The notes beneath the pieces are model-generated. The model saw nothing but the letters and a program-made list of their open reading frames with translations, had not been told where the DNA came from and searched no databases. A program made the translations under genes and the position numbers. A DNA stretch of 64,000 bases from Parelaphostrongylus tenuis. Its lineage: Eukaryota > Nematoda > Chromadorea > Rhabditida > Metastrongylidae. Positions 51,439 to 55,966 of this stretch are shown here, piece by piece; the first letter of the stretch is position 1; each line of letters begins with the position of its first letter. The stretch spans positions 82,896 through 146,895 of the forward strand of contig JAHQIW010000495.1 in assembly GCA_019055375.1 (NCBI GenBank). Reading direction: 5' to 3'.

Positions 51439-51537
51439 TATATAATACATCCTGAGAATTTAGCCACTGGAGCACAAGCTCCCCTAAAGTCTCTTCTGTA
51501 CAATGCTTTGATTCATTGATAAATTCATCCAAGGTTT
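20148..51537 (-). CDS. nsy-1: ASK1/NSY-1 family MAP kinase kinase kinase, whole locus
   Basis: This is a Ser/Thr kinase of the ASK1 (MAP3K5) family, called NSY-1 in C. elegans. The family phosphorylates MAP kinase kinases upstream of p38 and JNK in stress, immune and neuronal signalling. Twenty-seven exons span about 30 kb and encode roughly 1,060 codons. In order they hold the end of the central regulatory domain, a complete kinase domain ([29 protein letters not shown]), a serine-rich linker, the conserved post-kinase domain ([10 protein letters not shown]), a charged coiled-coil stretch and a SAM-like end. The N-terminal third of the family was not found. Problems are one extra base in the exon at 49,864, an AT acceptor before the exon at 48,351, and a phase clash between the exons at 37,842 and 34,263. 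Family identity is very secure; whether the locus is functional is not. Confidence 0.93.
20362..20665 (-). mobile_element. tRNA-derived SINE copy 4, degraded
   Basis: Read on the minus strand, this has a gtggttgaaggtgc-type A box, a ccgatctcgcgctc B-box area and a tail including agattggtcaacgacgagag. Many substitutions separate it from copy 2. It lies immediately upstream of the last nsy-1 exon, inside an intron. Confidence 0.7.
22242..22382 (-). CDS. nsy-1: nsy-1 exon, SAM-like domain core
   Basis: It encodes [16 protein letters not shown], then [20 protein letters not shown] and LAIGVR. This follows the family pattern ELTDWLR...LAEDYTLLDVL, a sterile-alpha-motif fold thought to mediate oligomerisation in ASK kinases. 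The acceptor is taatttag and the donor gtgagt. Phases match both neighbours. Confidence 0.92.
22530..22689 (-). CDS. nsy-1: nsy-1 exon, Gly/Ser/Pro-rich linker before SAM-like domain
   Basis: The exon encodes [18 protein letters not shown] and a polar stretch ending DGHISR. The acceptor is gtcgttcag and the donor gttcgt. Its sequence is low in conservation, but the phases (1 in, 2 out) fit the flanking exons exactly. Confidence 0.82.
23371..24195 (+). mobile_element. Mariner transposon relic 1, inactive
   Basis: It shows mariner transposase remnants in more than one frame: [61 protein letters not shown] and PYSPD. The DD34D catalytic acids are lost: the usual TGDES reads TGSES, the usual HDNARPH reads QNNARPH, and the third aspartate after YSPD is replaced. 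A left-end candidate, ttaggttgtcccataattt, lies at 23,371; no matching right end was found. It sits in an nsy-1 intron, antisense to the gene. Confidence 0.85.
24797..24892 (+). repeat. Degenerate short tandem repeat
   Basis: Variants of aagttagaagt and aagttaaagtc repeat about seven or eight times with spacing near 12 bases. Non-coding, within an nsy-1 intron. Confidence 0.6.
25759..25862 (-). CDS. nsy-1: nsy-1 exon, coiled-coil segment
   Basis: It encodes [20 protein letters not shown] and a following NMRDMAA stretch, helical and Gln/Glu-rich, corresponding to the coiled-coil region ahead of the SAM-like domain in ASK kinases. The acceptor is ctttag and the donor gtaatg. It is entered in phase 2 and left in phase 1, as its neighbours require. 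Confidence 0.88.
26424..26605 (-). CDS. nsy-1: nsy-1 exon, Ser-rich linker and start of coiled coil
   Basis: It encodes [16 protein letters not shown] and a Ser/Glu-rich linker, then [20 protein letters not shown], a strongly charged helix. The acceptor is atgtttcag and the donor gtaagc. It corresponds to the variable region after the conserved post-kinase domain. Confidence 0.88.
27909..28228. mobile_element. Foldback/MITE-like element, about 320 bp
   Basis: The left arm (attatttgagccaacttgtc, gtacagccccat, gtttcggccttg, gggcaggccctt) is mirrored on the right arm (aagggcctgcccga, caaggccgaaacac, atggggctgtac, gacatgttggctcag). The arms are about 130 bases with clear but imperfect identity. 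GC content is higher than in the surroundings. No coding sequence is present. It lies in the nsy-1 intron between the exons at 28,709 and 26,424. Confidence 0.85.
28709..28867 (-). CDS. nsy-1: nsy-1 exon, conserved post-kinase domain
   Basis: It reads [20 protein letters not shown] followed by [20 protein letters not shown]. Human ASK1 has a nearly identical block (IKPHWMFAL...AVQTAI). The acceptor is ttgtgttttcag and the donor gtgaga. It is 53 codons, phase 0 at both ends. This is one of the best single pieces of evidence for the family. Confidence 0.95.
29594..29728 (-). CDS. nsy-1: nsy-1 exon, post-kinase helical domain
   Basis: It encodes [20 protein letters not shown] and ends DYDTAKISQ, aligned with the ASK1 segment ITTLIASLREF...DSHGISQ. 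The acceptor is aattgag (weaker than TTTCAG) and the donor gtactg. It is 45 codons, phase 0 at both ends. Confidence 0.88.
30203..30259 (-). CDS. nsy-1: nsy-1 short exon of post-kinase domain
   Basis: It encodes 19 codons, [19 protein letters not shown], in the place of the DKIVRNLMESL helix of human ASK1. The acceptor is ttgttcag and the donor gtaagt. Phase 0 at both ends. Confidence 0.85.
30530..31265 (+). mobile_element. Mariner transposon relic 2, different subfamily
   Basis: Transposase remnants [12 protein letters not shown] and [11 protein letters not shown], and further fragments in shifted frames down to about 31,265, fit a mariner close to the cecropia or Hsmar type, distinct from relic 1. 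Many frameshifts and stops show it is dead. The first catalytic aspartate (TCDE) is retained. Terminal repeats were not recognised. It is in an nsy-1 intron, antisense to the gene. Confidence 0.75.
31489..31561 (-). CDS. nsy-1: nsy-1 exon, [11 protein letters not shown] motif
   Basis: It encodes [20 protein letters not shown]. The block matches the conserved FFMLRKDSERRATL of ASK1, which opens the post-kinase domain. The acceptor is ccttttcag and the donor gttagt. It takes one base to complete the previous glycine codon, giving DTGFFML across the junction, as in the family (DSGFFML). Confidence 0.95.
31696..31911 (-). CDS. nsy-1: nsy-1 exon, acidic Ser-rich linker
   Basis: It encodes [20 protein letters not shown] and an acidic Ser/Asp-rich stretch ending MSDTG. 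The donor gtccat is unusual, but it gives the right phase and restores DTG-FFML. The acceptor at 31,912 (caattgatag) fits the phase of the upstream exon. A stronger-looking acceptor (ttttctcag) ending at 31,941 would extend the frame upstream, but it would break phase. Confidence 0.8.
31941..32160. mobile_element. Short foldback/MITE-like element abutting an nsy-1 exon
   Basis: It begins ctgagaaaatgcttgtaact and ends with the mirror of that sequence. The arms, about 66 bases or slightly longer, are nearly identical (for example gggtgtcggccattttctat and its complement), suggesting a fairly young insertion. It carries no coding sequence. Because both ends read CTCAG outward, each end can look like a splice acceptor. 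It lies 29 bases upstream (in gene direction) of the exon at 31,696. Confidence 0.85.
32454..32579 (-). CDS. nsy-1: nsy-1 exon, Ser/Pro-rich linker after kinase
   Basis: It encodes [20 protein letters not shown] and ends SDESANSSN. The acceptor is cttttacag and the donor gtgggt. It is entered and left in phase 2, consistent with both neighbours. The region is poorly conserved in the family and may hold phosphorylation sites (inference). Confidence 0.85.
32612..32708. repeat. TA/CATA microsatellite
   Basis: A mixed TA, ACAT and TGTA tract in an nsy-1 intron. Confidence 0.85.
32771..33089. mobile_element. Foldback element, about 320 bp
   Basis: The left arm (cttgatgag, atttattta, gacgtttcaacgg, ggagaccagccacacaga, cttacatgagtgaggagtg) is mirrored on the right (cactcctcacccatgtaag, tgtgtggctgggctcc, cgtcgaaacgtcaac, aataaatcc, cttcatcaag). 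The arms are about 145 bases with several mismatches. Like the foldback at 15,440, it contains a GACGTTT/AAACGTC pair, but the rest differs. Confidence 0.8.
33220..33292 (-). other. tRNA-like sequence, probably pseudogene or SINE head
   Basis: On the minus strand I see gttggtaaattgagcac (D-arm-like), a perfect five-pair anticodon-type stem (cccac ... gtggg) around gcataga, and gcaggttcgagtcctac (T arm with one mispair). No matching acceptor stem could be closed, so it is not a confident tRNA gene. Confidence 0.35.
34263..34398 (-). CDS. nsy-1: nsy-1 exon, post-kinase linker with LRSTSY
   Basis: It encodes [20 protein letters not shown] and ends HLMIDN. It aligns with the ASK1 segment EYLRSISLPV after the kinase domain. 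The acceptor is ctctgttgag and the donor gtattg. The donor phase fits the exon at 32,454, but the acceptor requires phase 1 while the upstream exon ends in phase 2. Confidence 0.82.
34722..34990 (+). mobile_element. tRNA-derived SINE copy 5, degraded
   Basis: It has gcgtagaggttagaggtgcc as A box, a ctgcatcgaacgtgcg B-box remnant, the caaccgcaagccattgtat body block and gggattgatcaacttcgaga near the tail. It lies in an nsy-1 intron. Confidence 0.7.
35180..36230. repeat. Interspersed repeat A cluster
   Basis: Units with ggaatacgcgtgtgagata, ctacagcgcggcaag and tttgaatgattactgaag recur. These match clusters at 9,225, 14,060 and 44,160. Non-coding, within the intron between the exons at 37,842 and 34,263. 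Confidence 0.55.
36895..37170 (-). mobile_element. tRNA-derived SINE copy 6, degraded
   Basis: Read on the minus strand, the head near 37,165 (catgtggcgcagtgatctga), tggctcgatcccac B-box area, and a tail ending attggttaacgccaagagt identify the family. Heavily mutated. Confidence 0.65.
37842..37913 (-). CDS. nsy-1: nsy-1 exon, basic Ser-rich segment after kinase
   Basis: It encodes [20 protein letters not shown] and a short Gln/Glu end. It begins by completing the serine left by the kinase-end exon at 41,175. The acceptor is gttctag and the donor gtaatt. The exit phase (2) does not match the next recognised exon at 34,263, so either a small exon is missed or one base is wrong here. Confidence 0.72.
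38277..38575 (-). mobile_element. tRNA-derived SINE copy 7
   Basis: On the minus strand this shows gtggcgcagtggttaaagt, ggtgcgatcttgcgctcatg, ctcagacttgtctgggagga, gactaggttcagcgggag and the tail gattgtccaatgccgagagt. Well preserved, in the nsy-1 intron between the exons at 41,175 and 37,842. Confidence 0.82.
40358..40560 (+). mobile_element. tRNA-derived SINE copy 8, internally deleted
   Basis: The head is gcgcagtacagtgattacag and the B-box area gttgatttgatcccg, then a shortened body (cctccggactcgacaaatt), a jump to gatgcatgatgcaacc and a tail gggttgatcaataccga. About 90 bases of the family body are missing. Confidence 0.68.
41175..41255 (-). CDS. nsy-1: nsy-1 kinase exon, end of C-lobe
   Basis: It encodes [20 protein letters not shown] and IQQYHH. 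The CFEPDP..RP....LL.DPF pattern is kinase subdomain XI of ASK kinases. The acceptor is ctttttag and the donor gtgagt. Phases match both neighbours. Confidence 0.95.
41612..41712 (-). CDS. nsy-1: nsy-1 kinase exon, NPQAAMF segment
   Basis: It encodes [20 protein letters not shown] and [10 protein letters not shown]. It is almost identical to the ASK1 segment EPQAAMFKVGMFKVHP. The acceptor is gtactttcag and the donor gtcgag. Confidence 0.95.
41777..41904 (-). CDS. nsy-1: nsy-1 kinase exon, APE and GTLQYM activation segment
   Basis: It encodes [20 protein letters not shown] and [20 protein letters not shown]. The threonine in the [10 protein letters not shown] segment is the activation-loop region phosphorylated in ASK kinases; the APE motif is present. 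The acceptor is cttattgag and the donor gtcggt. Confidence 0.96.
41978..42123 (-). CDS. nsy-1: nsy-1 kinase exon, catalytic HRD and DFG
   Basis: It encodes [20 protein letters not shown] and [13 protein letters not shown], ending TETFTG. The catalytic aspartate (HRD), the metal-binding aspartate (DFG) and the asparagine of KGDN are all intact. The acceptor is caatcttag and the donor gtacga. The intron before it (toward 44,968) carries a retrotransposon. Confidence 0.97.
42190..42236. repeat. (TA)n tract at the 5' side of the RTE relic
   Basis: TA dinucleotides with GCATA interruptions lie immediately before the first retrotransposon-like sequence. Confidence 0.85.
42237..43885 (+). mobile_element. 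RTE-clade non-LTR retrotransposon, 5'-truncated and dead
   Basis: Reverse transcriptase remnants appear in three frames: [40 protein letters not shown] and [19 protein letters not shown], then [31 protein letters not shown] and [10 protein letters not shown], and finally an RTE-type C-terminal part with [19 protein letters not shown]. The frames break near 42,780, 43,150 and 43,390. The FADD catalytic box is intact, but the segment that should hold the first catalytic aspartate (FIDLKKAFD-type) is deleted near 42,775. The endonuclease is missing. It ends in a TA-rich tail. It is inserted in the intron that splits the nsy-1 kinase domain, opposite to the gene. Confidence 0.92.
43886..43953. 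repeat. TA microsatellite at the RTE 3' end
   Basis: TA, CATA and ACACAT tract directly after the end of the retrotransposon coding remnant. Confidence 0.88.
44160..44900. repeat. Interspersed repeat A cluster, duplicated in the inverted arm
   Basis: It holds aacgcaatatgaaggtcttt, gaaacggagattttgaaact and ttgtagaagagacctgctct. The same text recurs, inverted, at about 63,330-64,000, so it was carried along by the large duplication. Confidence 0.65.
44968..45108 (-). CDS. nsy-1: nsy-1 kinase exon, hinge region
   Basis: It encodes [20 protein letters not shown] and [20 protein letters not shown], ending QILEGL. It holds the hinge sequence ([10 protein letters not shown]) typical of ASK and related MAP3Ks. 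The acceptor is ctattgcag and the donor gtttgt. Phase 2 in and out. Confidence 0.96.
45297..45385 (-). CDS. nsy-1: nsy-1 kinase exon, helix C
   Basis: It encodes [20 protein letters not shown] and QYLGCDVVH. It includes the helix-C glutamate and the HxNIVQYLG segment. The acceptor is gcgcttgtcag and the donor gtacat. Confidence 0.95.
45444..45581 (-). CDS. nsy-1: nsy-1 kinase exon, glycine-rich loop and catalytic lysine
   Basis: It encodes [20 protein letters not shown] and [20 protein letters not shown]. The GKGTYGVV nucleotide loop and the VVKE lysine are intact. The acceptor is gatattccag and the donor gtaatt. It is 46 codons, phase 0 at both ends. Confidence 0.95.
45690..45756 (-). CDS. 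nsy-1: nsy-1 exon just before the kinase domain
   Basis: It encodes [20 protein letters not shown] and GK. It matches the family segment FFEMVNTITEEKG. The acceptor is aaaacatag, which gives the right phase. The donor gtactt gives phase 0, as the next exon needs; a stronger-looking gtgagt 32 bases later would put the next exon out of frame, so I chose the former with moderate confidence. Confidence 0.72.
46085..46226 (-). CDS. nsy-1: nsy-1 exon, central regulatory domain end
   Basis: It encodes [20 protein letters not shown] and [20 protein letters not shown]. It corresponds to ASK1 GIHEWNFSASSVRGVS...FLYVLHNSDDF, a pleckstrin-like part next to the kinase. The acceptor is ttttttcaag and the donor gttagt. 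Phases match on both sides. Confidence 0.93.
46580..46676 (-). CDS. nsy-1: nsy-1 exon, SSYLTLN segment
   Basis: It encodes [20 protein letters not shown] and [13 protein letters not shown]. It corresponds to ASK1 QPSYLSINNEVEEKTISIWHVLP. The acceptor is attttcttttcag and the donor gtatat. Phase 0 in, phase 1 out. Confidence 0.93.
46980..47205. repeat. Interspersed repeat A unit, duplicated in the inverted arm
   Basis: It has gatctcattcgctggacagg, gtgttagtaatcactcgaaag and gaagacgaatgcgcgtggag on one strand or the other. It is mirrored near 60,610-60,900. Confidence 0.6.
48059..48166 (-). CDS. nsy-1: nsy-1 exon, ARFPVLI segment
   Basis: It encodes [20 protein letters not shown] and [16 protein letters not shown]. 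It matches ASK1 KQELVDFWMDFLVEA...VRFPVLILEP. The acceptor is gctcgttaag and the donor gtgggt. It is 36 codons, phase 0 at both ends. Confidence 0.92.
48351..48423 (-). CDS. nsy-1: nsy-1 exon with a non-AG acceptor
   Basis: It encodes [20 protein letters not shown] and PIEK, matching ASK1 YLKSIVETILIYKHFVKLT. The donor is gtgagt. The phase-correct exon start is preceded by tgttttat, so the intron would end in AT, not AG. The mirror copy at 59,240-59,255 reads tgtgttag at the same spot, an ordinary acceptor. This is either a recent mutation, a base-call error or a rare non-canonical splice. Confidence 0.8.
49532..49815 (+). mobile_element. tRNA-derived SINE copy 9, in the forward arm
   Basis: The head is tgacgcagtggttacaggtg, with a gatggttcgacttcgcg B box, the body accaggctggtctcgggctc and the tail aagttttatcctttat. 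A partner copy sits at the mirrored position (57,716-58,045), so this insertion came before the inverted duplication. Confidence 0.82.
49864..49941 (-). CDS. nsy-1: nsy-1 exon with a probable one-base insertion
   Basis: The conserved frame reads [20 protein letters not shown] and PPVW (ASK1 SVLANDHMRVIQASEKLFKLKTPAW). From the acceptor ccgttag the first bases are gtatcctgtacta, which has one base too many to join the upstream exon in frame. The mirror copy reads gtatctgtacta and gives VSVLAE in frame. The donor is gtaagc. Length is 78, while 77 would keep phase. Confidence 0.82.
50035..50117 (-). CDS. nsy-1: nsy-1 exon, LNSLLGRKG segment
   Basis: It encodes [20 protein letters not shown] and DVATYFE. 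It matches ASK1 VKLSSLLGKKGNLEKLQSYWEVGFFLG. The acceptor is catttttag and the donor gtaagt. It is the most upstream exon that I can place with full confidence. Confidence 0.92.
50545..50750. repeat. Tandem duplication, about 105-base unit, two copies
   Basis: The block with agacagaattatgatactt, tttagctcacattttcc and tgttgtcaattg occurs twice in a row with small differences. Intronic. The mirrored arm near 56,750-56,880 shows about one and a part copies. Confidence 0.75.
50876..51290 (-). CDS. nsy-1: Possible further upstream nsy-1 exons, decayed or uncertain
   Basis: On the minus strand, 50,876-51,017 stays open and reads [20 protein letters not shown]. The part near 51,180-51,290 shows a broken reading ([12 protein letters not shown], then LRRIRG, then, one frame off, [12 protein letters not shown]). 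The latter resembles the ASK1 helical repeats (FALNRRN..GDR..AL) but has at least one frame break. I cannot fix boundaries. Both are also in the mirrored arm. Confidence 0.4.
51312..51446. repeat. Long TA microsatellite in two blocks
   Basis: Two TA runs are separated by acatacacgcacgcgtagat. The mirrored tract is at 55,806-55,966. Confidence 0.92.
51449..51537 (-). CDS. nsy-1: Possible nsy-1 exon at the inversion boundary
   Basis: It encodes [20 protein letters not shown] and LQWLNSQD. It resembles the ASK1 segment before LLLSYRDIQ in helical character. The acceptor is attgtgag and the donor gtatta. Most of it is present in the mirrored arm at about 55,740-55,805. A further open piece at about 51,593-51,673 (VDRCDYEGLIAKMKNATDAS) may be another exon, but its order relative to the family is doubtful. 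Confidence 0.5.
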
Positions 51538-51674
51538 CTCACAATTTTGTATTGCTGAAAACCTCTCAGTGATAGCCCATTCTTCAGAGTTGCACGATAG
51601 CTGAAGCGTCCGTAGCATTTTTCATTTTTGCGATGAGTCCTTCATAATCGCACCGATCGACTCCAACAAAATTG

Positions 51675-54600
51675 TGGCTAGCATATTTGTTGTTAGGTTA
51701 GATTGTGTACAACTTACCTAGATTGACAAATATGTTTTCTTTTTATCACTGTGTGTCAAATAAGATTTCAACCCATCTATCGTCTCCACCCACCCTCTTA
51801 ACACTATATGTGTTATACGCACTACGTCCGCTCCCACCGCTGACTACAGCGTTTATATCCCAGCGCGCGCATCTATTTTCGACACCGCACATATTTGCAT
51901 TTTTTCCCCCGTTCACAACAACATAAGTCACTGTTTCATCTCACACACAATAATACGCAATCTCCAATTTTTACTTAATCACAGGCCACGATGAGTGACA
52001 CGATTCTAACTCAGTGGCCCGCTCTACTCATACAGGTCGGATGTGAAGTCACACCGCACACAAACTGGGCCACGAACTCACATACTGACACGAAATTGTT
52101 CGCATTGTCTGCCGTATTGCTGTGGTGTCGCACGTTAGAATCGGCCACATCCCACCCCCACAACTGAACAATGTGCTAGGTAAGTTGGGATGGGGCGAAC
52201 GAGACCGATCGCTAGTGCCGCCCCAGGTTTAGTAGACGAATCTCCTGTTACCGACACTCATTCACTAGCCTTACCCATGTGGAATCAATGCGGGTTGTGT
52301 TTTATTAGAGCGATCCCTTTCGACGCGAGAAGTCCCGTGTCGCTCCAACACAAATACTATGATGCGGTTCCCGAAGTTCTACTCCTAAGCCAGACTTTTT
52401 CACCCGACACAAAGAACCAAACAGCTACTCTGTATGGACATCAATTACCAGGAATCTCCATCAGTAAGTCATGCTGGTCTCTAAAAAGAGGTGATTTGAC
52501 AAAAACAGTTGTTTTTTATGTACAACATTCAATTTTACAAAAGACTTTTACCACATTGACGCAAAATCGAATGATACCAATTCCTATTATGCGTAAGTTC
52601 AATTCTGGCATGCACTTAACGCCTAGTGAACAGTCGTGACGAGCACGAACCGACACCTAGTAATATGTCTAAATTGGCAACCTTTGAAATCCAAGACCCT
52701 TTCGGTAGTATACAGAAGAATTCGCACCCTCTAGGCTGTAACCGACATCACCCCATTATGCCTCGGACGCCGGGAAGTGTGTACATTGCATGATGTATAT
52801 ATTATTTTAACTCTTCCATCATATCGTCTGAGCGCAACCGTCACACATCGTTCCACATTTAGCTTTCCATATAGCCCCCTCACCAATTTTCTTCGCGTTG
52901 TGTAGACGCTTTGTAATACTTTTTTCGTTAACCGCTGGTCCTTCAGTGTCAAAACACGCAAACTGAATGATCACCAATACATTGGACTATCAACCTGACT
53001 TGATACCAGAACACATGCCTTAATAAGATACTGGCAAGAATGTAATACGCACACCCTGTGGCGCAAGAGCTCTTTTTGACGAGTATGGTTTATAAAAAGA
53101 ACCGACCATTGCTACATGATACGAACAACGTCGTTTTTGACCGTAGAAGAAAACCGATCGCATACCTAAACGCTGTTGCATTTATCGGACTACCAGTATT
53201 TCAAAGAGGGGTGTCATCACAGCAATATGCTCGTACAACGTTCCGTAAGGGTTGGACTGACCACTAATGCCATCTAAATGGAGACATCTTCACCCTAAGC
53301 TCTGTGTCATGGATACCTAGAAGCATTTCAAATGAGTATGACTACTGGCTCATTAAACTGCGAAGATCCTATTACTACCTAGCTCGTTTTGAATAGAAAT
53401 AGATGGTACCTATATTCAATGGATTACAGTGCCTTGTGATAATTATCTCAGCAAGACAACGGCCATATGTTAGATTATGTATTGCGACAAATCAAATATT
53501 GGTTACGCTATTGTAAGAAAAACGTCGTTGAGACTAAGCATGCTTTGAAAGATCCAAACTGAAGTATGCGACTTAGTACACTAGTAAGCCGTGTTCAAAT
53601 CCTTAGATAATACCTCTACCCCAAAAAACAACACTCAGCTTCAGGATTTGACATATACTTCCGCGCACTGAGGAATATATGGGAAATAATGAAAAGTTGT
53701 TTACAAAAGTGAACACTCTTTTCCCGCGATATATTATAACGACAGCGAAAGAAGATAATTATGTTATGAAAAGAACATTTACTATCTTGAGGTATATATT
53801 ATAACACGGGCGCCATCTTTCACGACCTTTAACCTTACCTAAAACACATATCTCGGTCCTCATTTTATCGTCACTGCGGATACCAAGCCATGCCTATGTC
53901 ATGACGTGGATTAGTAGAGAGAGAAGTATTTATTTGTAGTTAGCGTAAACAATCTGTGCCGGGCGTTAAATATCACCAAGACAGGTGCAACATTATCTAA
54001 AACACATATTTCTTTGCTATCGTTACAACCTGCGTTTACCACAACGCCTTTTATGTACTCAGTACCATGATAATTTTATAACACGCACAAACATATTTTT
54101 AGCTCTGCGCACAATTATTCAAAAACTACATTAGAGCTCCGCTGTTTCATGTTGGAGATGTTATCAACAAAACTGATATAGTAACATGAGCTCACGCTTA
54201 CCGTAGATGCCAACGATAGTACTCACAAATCGTTATTCTAGCGTATCGAAAAAGACTTGAGATCGTCCTCGCATGTAGACGACTAGTGGCATCAACCCAT
54301 GACGAAGCTTGTTACGAGCCAAGGGTTGAAAATCACACTTATGAATGACAACATTGCATGAAGACAAAAACACGTTAGGCTGACAGAGCGCATTTTCTTC
54401 TTTCTAGACAATTAAATATTATGTCAGAGATAATCACATATGGACACGGTTAGCATATTATTCTAACAACCGTCGCTCAAGAGTGTTTCTCTAGTACAAG
54501 CTGGATTGTATTACGCTCCCAGTTCCCTTGTACGTACAAAATTTTTGTCCTAATTATCAAGGCAGGATTTAGCCATACACTTCCTCACACGAGTGTGATA

Positions 54601-55720
54601 ACTCCGAACGGCAAGACATGCGGATTACCTCCTATTTCAATTAAATAATAAACTACGACAAAACAGTAGCGTCGGAAACGGAAAAATTTTGAGACTCATT
54701 CCTTCCTGCTTCACCAATGGCTTGCGTTCACCCCTCACCTAAAAAATCAATCTTGTACTTAAACCGCTGCGCAGCCCACACCAATCCTTTCCAGTTTCAT
54801 TCTCTAACATAAACTTTCTAGTATATAACTAACCGACACGATTCACACGGTCCGCCATGTTTACCCCCCCTCTTGATGTGTGTGTATGACGAGCCTAACA
54901 TATCCAATCCCTTACTTGCTATGATATATACTATTATTATTCCACAATGTAATGTTTTATAATAATAACACGTTTGACCCGTGCTCCTTGTGTGGCATCG
55001 TGTAATGGAGTCTGACGTGGCACGAGTTTGCATTGTACGGTGGATCGTATAGTGACATCGAGACGAGTGTGGTAGTACCGCAGGCCGAAAGTAGCTTCAA
55101 CCGCCATTGATCCCCAAGGAGAGATGTGTCGTAGACAGGAGTCTCACAAACGGGCTCCATTCTCGTCTCTCGGATCATACGACAAACTCATGCCGACGTA
55201 TCTTCCTTATTCCTGTATCTCCACACAATATTTGTACTGGCCGAAAGGGAAACGGAAAGCTGAAAGAAGTATATCACCACCAAGCGCAACGACACCATGT
55301 TGATCAGGACATTCGGATAAAGATAAGGTGACTAGATCGCTGTGCCAGATAAGTGATGGTCTAAATGCTTAACGATAATTTGCACACAAGTGAACTAGGA
55401 AATTTCAACACAAGTTGAATTTACCATATGCTAACCTAATAATAACACAAATAAACACAAATCATTGTGCTAGCCCACAATACTTATATGTGGGAGGTAT
55501 CAGGAAACTCGTAGGTGCACAGACTTTACAAGAGACAAGGTACTATCACAAGCGCACAATAGAAAAAATAAGCAATAAATATGCAAATTTGCATGACAGG
55601 GTACGCTTCAGATCAGTCGGCCATAACAATTGATAGAATAGAGGGCCTAATCACTGAGAGGTTAGTATGATTCCTGCAATATACAAATTTGTGAAAAAGC
55701 GATAAGCACTAGGATGAATA
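51675..55720. other. Spacer between the arms of the inverted duplication
   Basis: About 4 kb with no similarity that I can see to the rest of the window. The longest open frame (52,190-52,639, +, 149 codons) starts MGRTRPIASAAPG and has no recognised motif, signal or membrane segment; a minus frame at 52,731-52,961 is basic but equally unknown. No terminal repeats were found at the edges. It may be original flanking DNA, or hold 5' exons that I fail to recognise. Confidence 0.55.
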
Positions 55721-55805
55721 TTATACCAAATGAGATACCACTAAAGTCCACACTTACAGAAGAGACTTTAGGGGAGCTGTCTCCAGTGGCAAATTCTCAG
55801 GATGT

Positions 55806-55966
55806 ATTATATATATATATATCTATTATATATTATATTATCCCACGTAACTGACTCCCTAAATAGTAAACAGATGTCAACATATGCGATTAACATTCCG
55901 CGTGCATGTATACTTAATAAATATATATATCATCTATACTAATATATTATATAAAAACATTATACT
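55806..55966. repeat. TA microsatellite of the mirrored arm
   Basis: The counterpart of 51,312-51,446, more interrupted (TATTATATTA and other breaks). Confidence 0.85.

Larger units (their letters stand above)
44240..51520. repeat. Forward arm of a large inverted duplication
   Basis: Matched in reverse by about 55,720-64,000. Anchors are gaatggctttcaacaaag (44,250), gaagacgaatgcgcgtggag (complement, 47,170), the SINE at 49,532 and agcccactggagtcaattgc (50,190). The mirror copy is about 1 kb longer. The forward arm carries the working nsy-1 exons from 44,968 upward. Confidence 0.92.

Noticed and set aside
51212..51532. 106-codon minus-strand frame rich in YIYIY
   Set aside because: Most of it is translation of the TA microsatellite. 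Only the first part (51,449-51,537) looks like protein.
52190..52639. 149-codon plus-strand frame in the palindrome spacer
   Set aside because: Not accepted as a gene: no recognised motif, no phase-matched neighbouring exon, and intron-rich worm genes seldom have single long exons like this without further support. It is kept only as a lead.
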